64,000 nt of DNA from Candidatus Flexifilum affinis (GCA_016713325.1 JADJPJ010000087.1:1116001-1180000), one strand, 5' to 3'; shown: positions 1 through 9,241, numbered from the stretch's first letter. Notes: a model not told the origin generated them from the sequence alone. Numbers and translations are program-made.

Positions 1-1
1 C

Positions 2-670
2 AGCACGGAGGCCGAGATCGCCGCCGCACTCCGCCGCATCCCAAGAGGCAGCTTGTTCTTCATCCACCTCGCCGAAGGCACCGACGCGACCGCCGCCGGC
101 GAGTACGCCCGCCTGGATGCGCTCGGCGGTATCGACCTGAACACAGTGATTGTGCATGGCGTCGGCCTGACGCCGGACAACGTTTCTGATGCCGCACCGC
201 AGGTGCGGGCGCTGGTCACCTGCCCCACCACCAATCGCTTTCTGCTCGGGCAGACTGCCAACACCGAGGCGTGGCGCGCGGCCGGCGGCACGGTCTGGAT
301 CGGCAGCGACTCGCGGCTGACCGCTGACGGCGATCTGCTGGACGAGATCAACGCGCTCTCGACGGCAGACGAATCCGCCGTGGTCGCGCTGGAGCGCCAC
401 AGGTTCCACCTTCCGGGCCTGCAACATAACCCGGACAGCGACTGGATCGCCATGCGCGCCGATGCCGTGATGCCCCTTCGCCGGGCCGATCTGGCGCTCG
501 TCGTGCGCGAGGGCGTGCCGCAGATCGGCGATGCAGACCTGATGACCCAGTTTCGCGACGTGCCCTCCGTCCCAGCGACGCTCGACGGCCGGCCCAAGCG
601 CATCCACCGCGATCTTGCGCACCAGATGCGGCGCTGCACACTACAAGAAGCAGGTTTGACGCTACAATAA
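2..670 (+). CDS. Amidohydrolase family protein, 3' part (5' end outside window)
   Basis: The reading frame is open from base 2 and ends with TAA at 668-670, so the N-terminal part of the gene lies to the left of the window. The visible 222 residues carry three signatures of the metal-dependent amidohydrolase superfamily (cytosine/guanine deaminase and atrazine chlorohydrolase-like branch): HLAEG, with a catalytic Glu next to a conserved His; VHGVG, with a metal-ligand His; and GSDSRL, with the metal-ligand Asp. These occur in the order and spacing expected of the TIM-barrel C-terminal half. The family hydrolyses C-N bonds on small cyclic or aminated substrates in the cytoplasm. The substrate cannot be read from this fragment. 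The next gene starts about 15-30 bases downstream on the same strand, so cotranscription is possible. Confidence 0.75.
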   Translation, partial: STEAEIAAALRRIPRGSLFFIHLAEGTDATAAGEYARLDALGGIDLNTVIVHGVGLTPDNVSDAAPQVRALVTCPTTNRFLLGQTANTEAWRAAGGTVWIGSDSRLTADGDLLDEINALSTADESAVVALERHRFHLPGLQHNPDSDWIAMRADAVMPLRRADLALVVREGVPQIGDADLMTQFRDVPSVPATLDGRPKRIHRDLAHQMRRCTLQEAGLTLQ

Positions 671-699
671 AGGGGGTTCGCACAGTGAAAGGACCGCCC

Positions 700-1113
700 A
701 TGAGCAGCGTGATCCCTCCTGAGTACGATGATCTGATCGCAAAAGCCTACTACGTATGGTTCACGACAGTCCGTCAGGATGGGATGCCGATGCCCACCCC
801 GGTCTGGTTTGTGCGCGAAGGGGACTCGTTCATCATTTACACCACGCCAGGCGCGGCCAAGCTGACGTACATCCAGGCCAATTTCCACGTGGCGCTCAGC
901 TTCACGCCGGATGCCGATGCCGGCAACTATTTCGTCGTTCTGGGCACCGCGCAGGTGGACCAGACGATTCCGCGGGCGATCGGCAATGCTGCCTACATGG
1001 CCAAGTATGGCGAAGGCATGGCGGCCACCGGCATGACGGCCGAGCAGTTGAGCGAAGCCTACAACGTACCAATCCGCGTTCGTCCGATTCGCATCCGAGG
1101 ACTGGAAGAATAG
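700..1113 (+). CDS. Pyridoxamine 5'-phosphate oxidase-like (PPOX) flavin-binding family protein, copy 1
   Basis: This is a small (137 aa) split-barrel protein. The N-terminal part contains the pattern YYVWFTTVRQDGMPMPTPVW, typical of the PPOX-class family in which the strand after the 'G-x-P-x-x-x-P-V/I-W' segment binds FMN or F420. Such proteins reduce or oxidise small molecules or bind flavin or heme. The ATG at 700 has AAAGGA about eight bases upstream; a GTG at 685 in the same frame would add five residues. The following gene, which starts two bases after this stop, encodes a homologous protein of similar length. The two are therefore a tandem duplication and probably form one transcription unit. 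Substrate and cofactor are not determinable from the sequence alone. Confidence 0.75.
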   Translation: MSSVIPPEYDDLIAKAYYVWFTTVRQDGMPMPTPVWFVREGDSFIIYTTPGAAKLTYIQANFHVALSFTPDADAGNYFVVLGTAQVDQTIPRAIGNAAYMAKYGEGMAATGMTAEQLSEAYNVPIRVRPIRIRGLEE

Positions 1114-1115
1114 CC

Positions 1116-1523
1116 GTGCCGCTGATTCCCGCTGAACTCGACTCACTCATCGAAGGCGCCGTCTACGTCTGGTGCACCACCATTCACCCGGACGGACGGC
1201 CGCACATCACGCCGATCTGGTTCATTCGCGACGGCGACTCGTTCTACTTCTACACAATTCCGAGGTCGCAGAAGGTCAAAAACCTGACGGCTAACCCGCA
1301 CATCGCGCTGGCTTTCGCGGGAGACGCAGAAGGCGAGGAATACTTCGTGGTCGATGGCGTCGGCGCCGTTGACCCGACCCTCCCGGCGCCCCACCTGAAC
1401 GCCACTTACATGGCCAAATACGGCAATGCGCCGTACATGGTCGAGTCGACGCCGGAGAAGTACGCCGAGCGGTTCTCGCTGCCGATCCGGATCACGCCGA
1501 AGCGGGTTCGCGGCATCGAATGA
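1116..1523 (+). CDS. PPOX-like flavin-binding family protein, copy 2
   Basis: The protein is 135 aa, starts at GTG 1116 two bases after the preceding stop, and ends at 1523. It aligns along its whole length with its neighbour: YVWCTTIHPDGRPHITPIWF corresponds to YVWFTTVRQDGMPMPTPVWF, and both contain FYTI/IYTT, NPHIALAF/NFHVALSF, YMAKYG and a C-terminal RI-P-R-RG-E block. The longer open frame upstream of 1116 overlaps copy 1 in another frame and is not credible as coding. Copy 1 and copy 2 may act as a heterodimer, because PPOX split barrels are normally dimeric with the flavin at the interface; that is an inference. The following radical SAM gene starts 48 bases downstream. Confidence 0.75.
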   Translation: MPLIPAELDSLIEGAVYVWCTTIHPDGRPHITPIWFIRDGDSFYFYTIPRSQKVKNLTANPHIALAFAGDAEGEEYFVVDGVGAVDPTLPAPHLNATYMAKYGNAPYMVESTPEKYAERFSLPIRITPKRVRGIE

Positions 1524-1571
1524 AGATCGACGCCCGATGCATGACAGCACCGTGCCCATTGAGACCGGCCC

Positions 1572-3074
1572 ATGACTGAACTTCTCTTCGGTCAGTCCTA
1601 CTATCTGCGCTTCGATCCCAAGCTGTACGAAGCGATGCAGCCGTACCCGCCGCTGGGCACGCTGTACGCTGCCAGCCGTATGCGCCAGCACGGCGTCAGT
1701 GTCGCGCTGTTCGATGCCATGCTGGCCGATTCGCCCGAGGAGTGGGGAGAGGCGCTGGACCGGCACAAACCGCGCTTCGCCATCCTGTTCGAAGACAACT
1801 TCAACTATCTGAGCAAGATGAGTCTGCTGCGCATGCGCGAGGCGGCCTTCGTCATGATCGACGCCGCCAAGGCGCGAGGCTGCATCGTCATCTGCTGCGG
1901 AAGCGACGAAACCGACCATGCCGACGCCTACCTGAAGCGCGGCGCCGACGTCGTGCTGATCGGCGAGGGCGATGCCGCCCTACCGGAGGTAATCGACTTC
2001 TACAACGGGCGAGGCAGACCGCTCGACCAGATCGCCGGGATCGCCTACACCGCGCCTGACGGGACGACGGCCCACACCCTGCCCCGGCCGGTGATCGCCG
2101 ATCTGGATGCCCTGCCCTTCCCCGCCTGGGATCTGGTTGACCGTGACCGCTACCGGTCGATCTGGCGAGAGCGTCACGGCTACTATTCTATGAATCTGGT
2201 GACCACGCGCGGCTGCCCGTTCCACTGCAACTGGTGCGCCAAGCCGATCTGGGGTCAGCGCTACAACGTGCGCAGCCCGCAAAACGTGGTCGAAGAGATG
2301 GCCTGGCTGAAGGAGCACTTCGACCCGGACCACATCTGGTTCATGGACGACATCATGGGCATCCGCGATCGATGGATCGAGGAATTTGCCGATCTGCTTG
2401 ACGCGCGTGGCCTGCGCATTCCGTTCAAATGCCTGAACCGGGTCGATCTGCTGCTGCGCGGGAGGACTATCCCGGCGCTGGCACGGGCCGGTGCGAAAAC
2501 CGTCTGGGTCGGGGCAGAGAGCGGGTCACAGAAGATTCTCGATGCGATGGAAAAAGGCACCACCGTCGAGCAGATCTATGCCGCGGCACGGCAGCTTCAC
2601 GACCATGGGGTGAAGGTCGGCTTTTTCCTTCAGTTTGGCTACCCTGGCGAGACGCGCGAGGACATCGAGAAGACGCTCCAGATGGTGCGCGACCTGATGC
2701 CCGACGACATCGGCATCAGCGTCAGCTATCCGCTACCCGGCACCAGGTTCTACGAGAGCGTCAAGCACGAGCTGAGCGAGCGCGTCAACTGGGTGGACAG
2801 CGAAGACCTGGCCATGCTTTATCGCGGCCCGTTCCGCACCGAGTTCTATCGCCAGCTTCACACCGTCGTGCACAAGGAGTATCGGTCACGCAAGACGGCG
2901 CGCGCTTTGCGCACGCTGGCCCGTCAGCCGTCCGCTCTCCGCCCCGCGCATCTGCGCCAGACAGCAGCCATGATCTATCATTGGGCGACGCTGCCGGCGG
3001 CCCGCGCCCGTCTGGATGCCCTGGCGCAACTGCCTCACGACTCGGCGCGCACACCGAACGTCACGCTTGCTTGA
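1572..3074 (+). CDS. B12-binding-domain radical SAM protein
   Basis: This 500-residue protein has an N-terminal Rossmann-like cobalamin-binding domain (about residues 1-160; YPPLGTLYAASRMRQHG, then a GADVVLIGEGD segment) followed by a radical SAM barrel. The [4Fe-4S] cluster motif CPFHCNWC is at residues 215-222 (C215, C219, C222). GAESGSQKILDAMEKGTT and FFLQFGYPGET are typical later elements of the PhpK/HpnR/BchE type. The classical DxHxxG cobalamin motif is not evident, which is common in this class. Family members are often methyltransferases or anaerobic oxidative cyclases; the substrate is unknown. The gene is probably cotranscribed with the PPOX pair upstream. A related protein is encoded at 14160-15602. 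Confidence 0.85.
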   Translation: MTELLFGQSYYLRFDPKLYEAMQPYPPLGTLYAASRMRQHGVSVALFDAMLADSPEEWGEALDRHKPRFAILFEDNFNYLSKMSLLRMREAAFVMIDAAKARGCIVICCGSDETDHADAYLKRGADVVLIGEGDAALPEVIDFYNGRGRPLDQIAGIAYTAPDGTTAHTLPRPVIADLDALPFPAWDLVDRDRYRSIWRERHGYYSMNLVTTRGCPFHCNWCAKPIWGQRYNVRSPQNVVEEMAWLKEHFDPDHIWFMDDIMGIRDRWIEEFADLLDARGLRIPFKCLNRVDLLLRGRTIPALARAGAKTVWVGAESGSQKILDAMEKGTTVEQIYAAARQLHDHGVKVGFFLQFGYPGETREDIEKTLQMVRDLMPDDIGISVSYPLPGTRFYESVKHELSERVNWVDSEDLAMLYRGPFRTEFYRQLHTVVHKEYRSRKTARALRTLARQPSALRPAHLRQTAAMIYHWATLPAARARLDALAQLPHDSARTPNVTLA

Positions 3075-3121
3075 AACCCTGCGCCGGGGCGGATCGATCC
3101 TGATCTGCCGCGCTTGAGCGA

Positions 3122-3979
3122 TCAGGTGAACAGGGGAGTGATTCCGGCATGCTCCAGTTCAGCGCGCATGTCTTCATCGCTCGGACGGCTGACAAAGCGA
3201 CTGGCGGCATCGATCACCTTGGGAAGCAGCGACAGATCGCCAACCGTGTTGAGAAAGATCCCGTCACGACCCAACACCCAGTGCACCGCTTTGTCGATCG
3301 CCGACTGCTCCGTCAGCGGCTCGTACCAGGTTGCGTTGGCATGAGGCCTGTTCCCCCACGCCCCGCGTGCGATCGACTTAATCGATTGAATGGCCGTGTT
3401 ACGCTCACGACACACTTGGACAAGCGCCTCGAAGTCGGCCGCATACAGCGGATTCTGCATCATGATGAAGTTGTAAGGCAGCAGCACCGAATCGAAGTTG
3501 AATTGATTTTGCGCCCGCAGGTGCATGGCTGCTACGCTGACATCATGGCCAGTCACGCCGATGAAGCGCACCAGCCCCTGGTCACGGGCCTCCACGAGCG
3601 CCTCAAGTGCGCCACCCGGTCCCATGGCGGTCTCCCATTCGACAGGATCGACCAGGTAGTGAAGCTGGATCAAATCCACCGAAGAAACACGCAGGCGTTC
3701 AAGGGACTGGTGCAACTGGTCTCGCGCCTTCTGGTAGGTCCGTTCTCCCGTCTTCGTCGCCAGGAAGAAGCGGTCGCGATGCTCCGCCATCCAGGGCCCG
3801 ATACGCAGTTCCGAGTCGCCGTAGCTGGCCGCCGTGTCGATGTGGTTGACGCCGTGGGCGAGCAGCACTTCCAGCGCACGGTCGGCTTCCACCTGTGTGA
3901 CTCGGCCCAGCGCCGCGGCGCCAAACACCGTCCGGGTACTCAGATGGCCGGTACGACCAAACGGGATCTTCTCGATCAT
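3122..3979 (-). CDS. Aldo/keto reductase
   Basis: This NAD(P)H-dependent TIM-barrel oxidoreductase has 285 residues. The catalytic tetrad of the superfamily is visible: D48 and Y53 in [13 protein letters not shown]76 in LATKTGERT, and H107 in IQLHYLV. Family members interconvert aldehydes or ketones and alcohols in the cytoplasm. The start at 3979 is chosen because AAGGAG lies five to six bases upstream; an ATG six codons earlier would bury that ribosome binding site inside the coding region. The C-terminal section ([12 protein letters not shown], then [14 protein letters not shown]) matches the iron-sulfur-free, short AKR subgroup common in environmental bacteria. It converges on the radical SAM gene at 3074 and shares a 248-base divergent region with the Clp ATPase gene. 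The substrate is unknown. Confidence 0.88.
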   Translation of the reverse strand: MIEKIPFGRTGHLSTRTVFGAAALGRVTQVEADRALEVLLAHGVNHIDTAASYGDSELRIGPWMAEHRDRFFLATKTGERTYQKARDQLHQSLERLRVSSVDLIQLHYLVDPVEWETAMGPGGALEALVEARDQGLVRFIGVTGHDVSVAAMHLRAQNQFNFDSVLLPYNFIMMQNPLYAADFEALVQVCRERNTAIQSIKSIARGAWGNRPHANATWYEPLTEQSAIDKAVHWVLGRDGIFLNTVGDLSLLPKVIDAASRFVSRPSDEDMRAELEHAGITPLFT

Positions 3980-4227
3980 GGGATTCTCCTTCGTCATCTT
4001 GCCCGCACTGCCGGGCAGCGCGGGTGACCGCTCGCAGGCGTGCTGGATGGCCTGACACGTCAGGCACTGCGATCGCCGTCGCCGTGTGCGGAGTGTAACG
4101 CATGATCGTGCGGAGGTCGCGAGAAAGTGCGTGGCGATAGCAACCTGATCCAGTGATCGGGTTGTTTCTAAGCGTGTTTCGGGGTAACTTTAGGGCTGTC
4201 TAACATCATCGTGCGGAAAAGAACTGC

Positions 4228-6465
4228 ATGGGAACGCTTAACCCAGATCTTGTTTCGAAAGATATGGATGCGGTGCTCAACGACGCGGTCGCGCTCAAGG
4301 ACCAGTACCGTAAATCCGTCTTGATGCCCGAACTCATCCTACTGGCGCTGCTGAAACGCAAAGACACCGCGGCAGCGCGGGTCCTGGATATCTTTGCCAA
4401 CAGCCGTGGAGTCGACCTCGAGAAGCTGGAGCGCCAGGTTCATCTCGCCTCGGAGAGCCGCCGCGACCCCGACGGGAACCTGGAATTCGTCGCCAAGGGC
4501 AACCGTCGCGTGCCGCTCAGCCGGCAGTCGATCATCCTGATCGACGATGCGCTCACCCGCGCCCAGGCCCAGAACGAAGTGCGCGCCGACACTGACCATG
4601 TGCTTTCGGTCCTCAGCGAGGCAACGATCAGCACCGGCGGCCTGCTGCGTCAGGTCGGCATCAACCCCAAGGCCATCACCGACGTGACCAGCGACACCTC
4701 GCAGGTGATCCGCACCGGCGGGACGACGCAGGACTTCGTGGCAGGCGCCAAGAGCGGCAAGTTGCGCGCCGTCTACTTCCGCGAAGACCTGCTGCGGGAG
4801 ATGATCAACCTCCTGACACAGTCGTTCAGCCGACACGTCATCCTGATCGGCCCGGACGGCGTAGGCAAGCGTACGCTGGCCTACAGCCTGGCCCTGCTGA
4901 TGAGCGAGGGCAAAGGCCCGAAAAACCTGAAGAGCCTTGTCCAGATCGACGAGGCGGCGCTGTTGGACAACGATCAGAAGGCGGTGCGCGCCGGCATGAG
5001 TTCGGCGGCGGGCGGCATTCTCTTCGTTCCGCACATCCACCGCTTCTTCGGCGGACCGATCCGCGCCGAGTTCGCCAAGGCCACGCCGCTCATTCAAAAG
5101 GCTTTTCTGAGCGACGACCCGGTGTTAATCGGCACGACCACCGAGCAGGATTTCAACCAGCGCATCGCGACCGTGAGCGGTCTTGCCGAGCGTCTGCACA
5201 TCCTGCGCGTGCCGGAACCGTCCGTCGAAGAAGCCATCGAAATCCTCAACGTTATCCGGCCCCACTTGGAGTCAGACTATAACCTGAAGGTGGCTGTCGA
5301 CGTGGTGGGCATCTCGGTGCGGCTGGCCAAGCGCTATCTGGGAGCCACCCCCCTGCCCCGCAGCGCCGAACAACTCATGCATCGAGCGGCAGCGATGGTG
5401 GCCATGAGCCAGCAGACCAACCTGGCCTTCAAGTCAGTCACCTCGGACGGCGAAAATCTCGACACCGAGGACGTGACTCTGGCGTTGAGCCAGATGACCG
5501 GCGTACCGGTCAACAAGCTGGGCGAGGACGAGCGCCTGCGCTATGCCAGTATGGTCGAATACATGGGCGAGCGCATCAAGGGACAGGATCAGGCGGTCCT
5601 GGCGGTCAGCCGGGCGATCAAGACGGCGCGCGTCGGCTTCAAGGACCCCAAGCGGCCCATCGGCGCCTTCCTCTTCCTTGGCCCGACCGGTGTCGGCAAG
5701 ACCGAGCTGTCGAAGGTGCTGGCGGAGTTCATGTTTGGCAGCGAAGACGCCATGCTGCCGCTGGACATGAGCGAGTTCAAGGACGAGAGCAGCCTGAACC
5801 GGCTGATCGGCTCGCCGTCCGGCTATGTCGACAGCGAGTCCGGCGGCCAGCTCACCGAGCGGGTCAAGCAGCAGCCCTACATCATCGTGCTATTCGACGA
5901 GGTGGAAAAGGCGCACCCACGTATTCTCGATATCCTCCTGCAGGTCATCGAGGAAGGTCGCCTGACCGACGGGCGTGGCAATACCGTCAGCTTCAGTGAA
6001 ACGGTGATCATCCTGACCAGCAACCTCGGTTCGGAGTACCTGGCAGTGCCGGTGATCACCGACGAGATTCGCGAGGACACCATGGAAGAGGTGCGCACCT
6101 ACTTCCGGCCGGAATTCCTCAACCGCCTCGACGAAGTGGTCATGTTCAACAGCCTGACCGACGAGGTACTGTACGAGATTCTCGGCTTGCTGTTGAAGAA
6201 GGAAGCGAAGCTGGCCGCCGATCGCGGTCTGAAGATCACCTTCACCGAGTCAGCCATGCGCTGGATGCTGGCGCAGAACGACGAGCCAGAATATGGCGCG
6301 CGGCCGCTGCGGCGCATCATCCGCCGGTCGGTGCGCGAACCGCTGGCCGACTTTCTGCTGCGCGCCAACCCGCCCGCCGGCACCGAGATCACCGTGGGCA
6401 CGCTGGAAGATGGCAGCGCCCTCAAGTTTTCGGCGCTGGTCAACGGGCAGGAGGTGAAGGTCTAG
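4228..6465 (+). CDS. Clp-family AAA+ ATPase with degenerate first nucleotide-binding domain
   Basis: The 745-residue protein has the ClpA/B/C layout: a Clp N-terminal domain (about 1-150), a first AAA+ module (about 185-400), a second AAA+ module (about 440-670) and a D2-small C-terminal domain. The second module looks fully active: Walker A GPTGVGKT at 485-492, Walker B LFDEVEK with D557/E558, sensor TSNLG, and arginine finger FRPEFLNRLDE. The first module is not canonical: its Walker A reads GPDGVGKR (208-215) and the Walker B position reads ILFVPHIH, with P268/H269 where Asp-Glu is expected. There is no ClpB-type coiled-coil middle domain and no evident ClpP-docking (I/V)G(F/L) loop between D2 Walker B and the arginine finger. 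It is probably a specialised unfoldase or disaggregase not tied to ClpP, rather than housekeeping ClpC. Confidence 0.88.
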   Translation: MGTLNPDLVSKDMDAVLNDAVALKDQYRKSVLMPELILLALLKRKDTAAARVLDIFANSRGVDLEKLERQVHLASESRRDPDGNLEFVAKGNRRVPLSRQSIILIDDALTRAQAQNEVRADTDHVLSVLSEATISTGGLLRQVGINPKAITDVTSDTSQVIRTGGTTQDFVAGAKSGKLRAVYFREDLLREMINLLTQSFSRHVILIGPDGVGKRTLAYSLALLMSEGKGPKNLKSLVQIDEAALLDNDQKAVRAGMSSAAGGILFVPHIHRFFGGPIRAEFAKATPLIQKAFLSDDPVLIGTTTEQDFNQRIATVSGLAERLHILRVPEPSVEEAIEILNVIRPHLESDYNLKVAVDVVGISVRLAKRYLGATPLPRSAEQLMHRAAAMVAMSQQTNLAFKSVTSDGENLDTEDVTLALSQMTGVPVNKLGEDERLRYASMVEYMGERIKGQDQAVLAVSRAIKTARVGFKDPKRPIGAFLFLGPTGVGKTELSKVLAEFMFGSEDAMLPLDMSEFKDESSLNRLIGSPSGYVDSESGGQLTERVKQQPYIIVLFDEVEKAHPRILDILLQVIEEGRLTDGRGNTVSFSETVIILTSNLGSEYLAVPVITDEIREDTMEEVRTYFRPEFLNRLDEVVMFNSLTDEVLYEILGLLLKKEAKLAADRGLKITFTESAMRWMLAQNDEPEYGARPLRRIIRRSVREPLADFLLRANPPAGTEITVGTLEDGSALKFSALVNGQEVKV

Positions 6466-6544
6466 CGCGATGTCTGGCAAATAAGCATGCAACCTTACGC
6501 CGATTGATCGGCTTTTCGTACCTGTTCAGAGGGGAGAACCACCC

Positions 6545-7963
6545 ATGCCTGCTGTGATCACCAGCGTATTTCGCAAGTATGACATTCGGGGGACCGCCGG
6601 GACGCCGGACGCGCAGCTCACGCCGGAACTGGCGAAGCTGGTGGGCGCGGCACTCGGCACCTATCTGCCCATTCACTTCCAGACGGAACAGGTCTACGTC
6701 GGGCAGGACAACCGAGCCTCGTCGGACAGCCTGAAAGCTGCCCTGATCGAAGGCCTGGCGTCCACCGGCATGCGAGTGGTGGACATCGGGCAGGTGATGA
6801 CGCCAACGGTCTACTTCGCCTCCGCCAGTCACGGCGAAAAGGGTGCCGGCGTGATGATCACCGGCAGCCACCTCGACAACCGTTACAACGGCATCAAGAT
6901 GGCCTACGGCGCGCTGGCGCTGGCCGATCAGCAGATCCAGGATCTGCTCAAGATCATCCAGAACGATGCCTTCGCCACCGGTCGAGGCGAGGTCGAGCAG
7001 GACTACGACATGATCCACCGCCACATGGCGACCATCCAGTCGAAGGTGACGATCAGCCGGCCGCTGAAGGTGGTCATGGATGCCGGCAACGGCCTGAGTG
7101 GCTCCTACGTGCCGCAGGTGCTGAAGAACCTCGGCCTCGACGTAACCTGCCTGTACTGCGAGAGCGATGGCACCTACCCCAACCACCTGCCCAACCCTGA
7201 AGACCCGGAGATGACCAAGGATCTGGAAGCCAAGGTCGTTGAGCTGGGCGCCGACCTCGGCCTGGCCTTCGACGGCGACGCCGACCGCTGCGGATTCATC
7301 GACAATCACGGCCATCACATCGCCGCCGACCGTCTGCTGGCGCTGCTGGCCCGCGATCTGCTGGTCCGCATGCCCGGCGCCTACATCGTCTTCGACGTCA
7401 AGGTGTCCCAGGCGCTCCCCGACGAGATCCGAAAGTACGGCGGCAAACCGTTCATGTGGAAGAGCGGCCACAGCCTGATGAAGGCGAAGATGCGCGAACT
7501 CAACTCGCCTCTCGGCGGCGAGGTCAGCGGTCACATGTTCATCGGCGAGAACTACTACGGCTTCGACGATGCCCCGCTGGTGGCGCTCAAGACCCTGGAA
7601 ATCATCGCCAAGAGCGGCAAGACGATTGGCGAGCTGTTCGAGGATATTCCCAAGCTGCACGCGACGCCAGAGATCATCATGTCGGCGCCCGATGCGGTGA
7701 AGTTCCAGATCATCGACGAAATCCGCGCCGCGCTGGAACAGGATTACGAAGTGGTGACCGTCGACGGTGCGCGGGCGATCTTCGAACATGGCTGGGGACT
7801 GGTGCGAGCCAGCAACACTCAGCCAGCAATCACCATGCGCTTCGAGGCCTATGAGAAGACCGACATAGTGACGTACATGAAACGCTTCCGGGCGTTGCTG
7901 GAGTCGCACCCCGAAGTCGAAACGACCAAGCTGGATGACCAGATCGCGGCTTTCAGCAGCTAA
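6545..7963 (+). CDS. Phosphomannomutase/phosphoglucomutase
   Basis: The enzyme interconverts hexose 1- and 6-phosphates (mannose and/or glucose) for nucleotide-sugar and cell-envelope glycan synthesis. The 472 residues contain all four functional loops of the alpha-D-phosphohexomutase superfamily: phosphoserine loop TGSHLDNRYNG with S108; Mg-binding loop AFDGDADRCG; sugar-binding loop GEVSGH; and phosphate-binding loop RASNTQP near the C terminus. The ATG at 6545 is preceded by AGGGGAGAA. The phosphoserine loop has HLDN where HNPx is usual, a modest deviation that keeps the catalytic Ser-His. The gene follows the Clp ATPase by about 80 bases on the same strand and precedes the SH3 protein by 14 bases. 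Confidence 0.92.
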   Translation: MPAVITSVFRKYDIRGTAGTPDAQLTPELAKLVGAALGTYLPIHFQTEQVYVGQDNRASSDSLKAALIEGLASTGMRVVDIGQVMTPTVYFASASHGEKGAGVMITGSHLDNRYNGIKMAYGALALADQQIQDLLKIIQNDAFATGRGEVEQDYDMIHRHMATIQSKVTISRPLKVVMDAGNGLSGSYVPQVLKNLGLDVTCLYCESDGTYPNHLPNPEDPEMTKDLEAKVVELGADLGLAFDGDADRCGFIDNHGHHIAADRLLALLARDLLVRMPGAYIVFDVKVSQALPDEIRKYGGKPFMWKSGHSLMKAKMRELNSPLGGEVSGHMFIGENYYGFDDAPLVALKTLEIIAKSGKTIGELFEDIPKLHATPEIIMSAPDAVKFQIIDEIRAALEQDYEVVTVDGARAIFEHGWGLVRASNTQPAITMRFEAYEKTDIVTYMKRFRALLESHPEVETTKLDDQIAAFSS

Positions 7964-7977
7964 GAGAGAAAACGAGA

Positions 7978-9133
7978 ATGGCGACCAATCCCTGCATCGC
8001 AGTGGGCAAAGCCTCGACGACGGGCAAACAGATTCTGGTGCGCATCGCGCCGGGCGCCGACCAACCGTATCTGGGCGCCATGCCGCTCAACCTGAGTGGG
8101 TACGAAGTGGTCGAAGGTCAGACCGCCGGCGACAGCGCCGATTGGCTGCGCTTGCGTTTTTCTGGTGGGATCATGGGTTGGGTTCGCGCGGACGAGATCG
8201 ACATTCAAGGGGACTGCTCGGCGTCGGGCTATGGCGTGGTGGCGCAGCCGACGCGCGCCTCGACGCTCAAGCGAGGTGAGCCGCTCCCCCCAACGCCCGA
8301 TCCAACGCCCCAGCCGGAGCCGACGCCGATCCCGACGCCCGGCCCCACGCCAACACCAGAACCCGACCCCGAACCGGAGCCAGAACCAGAAACCCGACCC
8401 TAGCCCGACGCCGGTGGACAACTCACCGGATCGCGTCCGCCTGGCGGCGTTCAACATCACCGCCGGCTTCGAAGGCGGCGGCTACGGCACCTACCAGAAT
8501 CGCGATGCCGGAATCGTCAGTTACGGACGCTTCCAGTTCACGCTGGCAGCCGGCAGTCTCTTCTCGGTGGTGGACCGTTACCTTCAGCGGGCCAGCGGCG
8601 CGGTCGCCGACGAACTGCGCAACAACTACCGCGCGCGCATTCTCAATCGCGAGGCGGGCCTGCGTGGCGACACCCGACTGCGTGACCTGCTGATTCTGTC
8701 GGCTTCCGATCCGGCCATGCAGCAGGTGCAGGACGAGATCGCCACCGAGCTATACTGGAACCGCGTGCAGAATCTGAGCATCATCCCGCGCGGCGTTGTT
8801 TCGCCGCTCGGCCAGGCGCTGCTTTTCGACATGTCGATCAATCATGGCCTGTTCCACGACATGATCGGGCTGGCGGAGCAGTTCTTCAAAGTCAAGCCGA
8901 AGTCCAAAGTGGTCGAGAACGGCGTGAGCGAGCAGGATCTGGTCAGCCGCATCGCGTTGATCCGGCAGGAGCGCATGAAGGCGCTGGCAATCAGGCTCAA
9001 CGCGCCAGGGCTGATCCCGCGCGGCGATTTCTGGGTCAAGGTGGTCAGCGACGGTGACTGGAATCTGCAAGGCGACGCGCGCGGCGAGATCGAGATCAAG
9101 ACCGGCCGCCGGGTGCAGGTCAAGAAGCCATAG
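7978..9133 (+). CDS. SH3-domain / lysozyme- or chitosanase-like protein, split by a frameshift at about 8390
   Basis: Two overlapping frames together make one logical protein of about 384 aa. Residues 1-90 form an SH3b-like module (GMPLNLSGYEVVEGQ-type strand pattern ending in GWVRADEIDI, then a GDC segment). A Pro/Glu/Thr-rich linker follows (repeats of PTP, PEP). The linker reaches a TAG at 8401 in the first frame. Removing one A of the AAA run at 8390-8392 continues the linker as PEPDPSPTPVDN and joins a C-terminal domain with AGFEGGGYGTYQN and GIVSYGRFQFT, which resembles chitosanase/lysozyme-fold hydrolases with a Glu after the first helix. No signal peptide is visible at the N terminus, which is odd for an SH3-linker-hydrolase protein. 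The hydrolase assignment is tentative. Confidence 0.6.
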
Positions 9134-9146
9134 AGAGAAGTCATGA

Positions 9147-9217
9147 GGGATGAGAGACGGGAAATGAGGGAAAAGCCAGGCTGGCTGAGTTTTCCCTCAG
9201 ACCTTATCTCTCATCCC
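9147..9217. terminator. Long inverted repeat between convergent genes, possible bidirectional terminator
   Basis: Two nested inverted-repeat arms are readable. GGGATGAGAGA at 9147-9157 pairs with TCTCTCATCCC at 9207-9217, and TGAGGGAAAA at 9165-9174 pairs with TTTTCCCTCA at 9190-9199, around a short central loop. Runs of A and T flank the inner stem on the two strands, so the structure could end transcription both from the hydrolase gene and from the convergent flippase gene. Confidence 0.55.
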
Positions 9218-9241
9218 ACGGTTTCTCGCCCTCTTCATTCC

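Noticed and set aside
1143..1919. 258-codon minus-strand open frame over the second PPOX gene and the radical SAM gene
   Set aside because: It spans two well-supported plus-strand genes, its translation is His/Arg/Gln-rich without any family pattern, and high GC makes long antisense frames common.
4142..4163. Hairpin AACCTGATC-CAGT-GATCGGGTT as a terminator
   Set aside because: It lies in a divergent region with no gene ending there, and only a very short T-run follows. It may be an operator but evidence is thin.
6440..7909. 489-codon minus-strand frame antisense to the phosphohexomutase gene
   Set aside because: It mirrors codon structure of the real gene (frame with high GC third positions) and has no recognisable domain or ribosome binding site.
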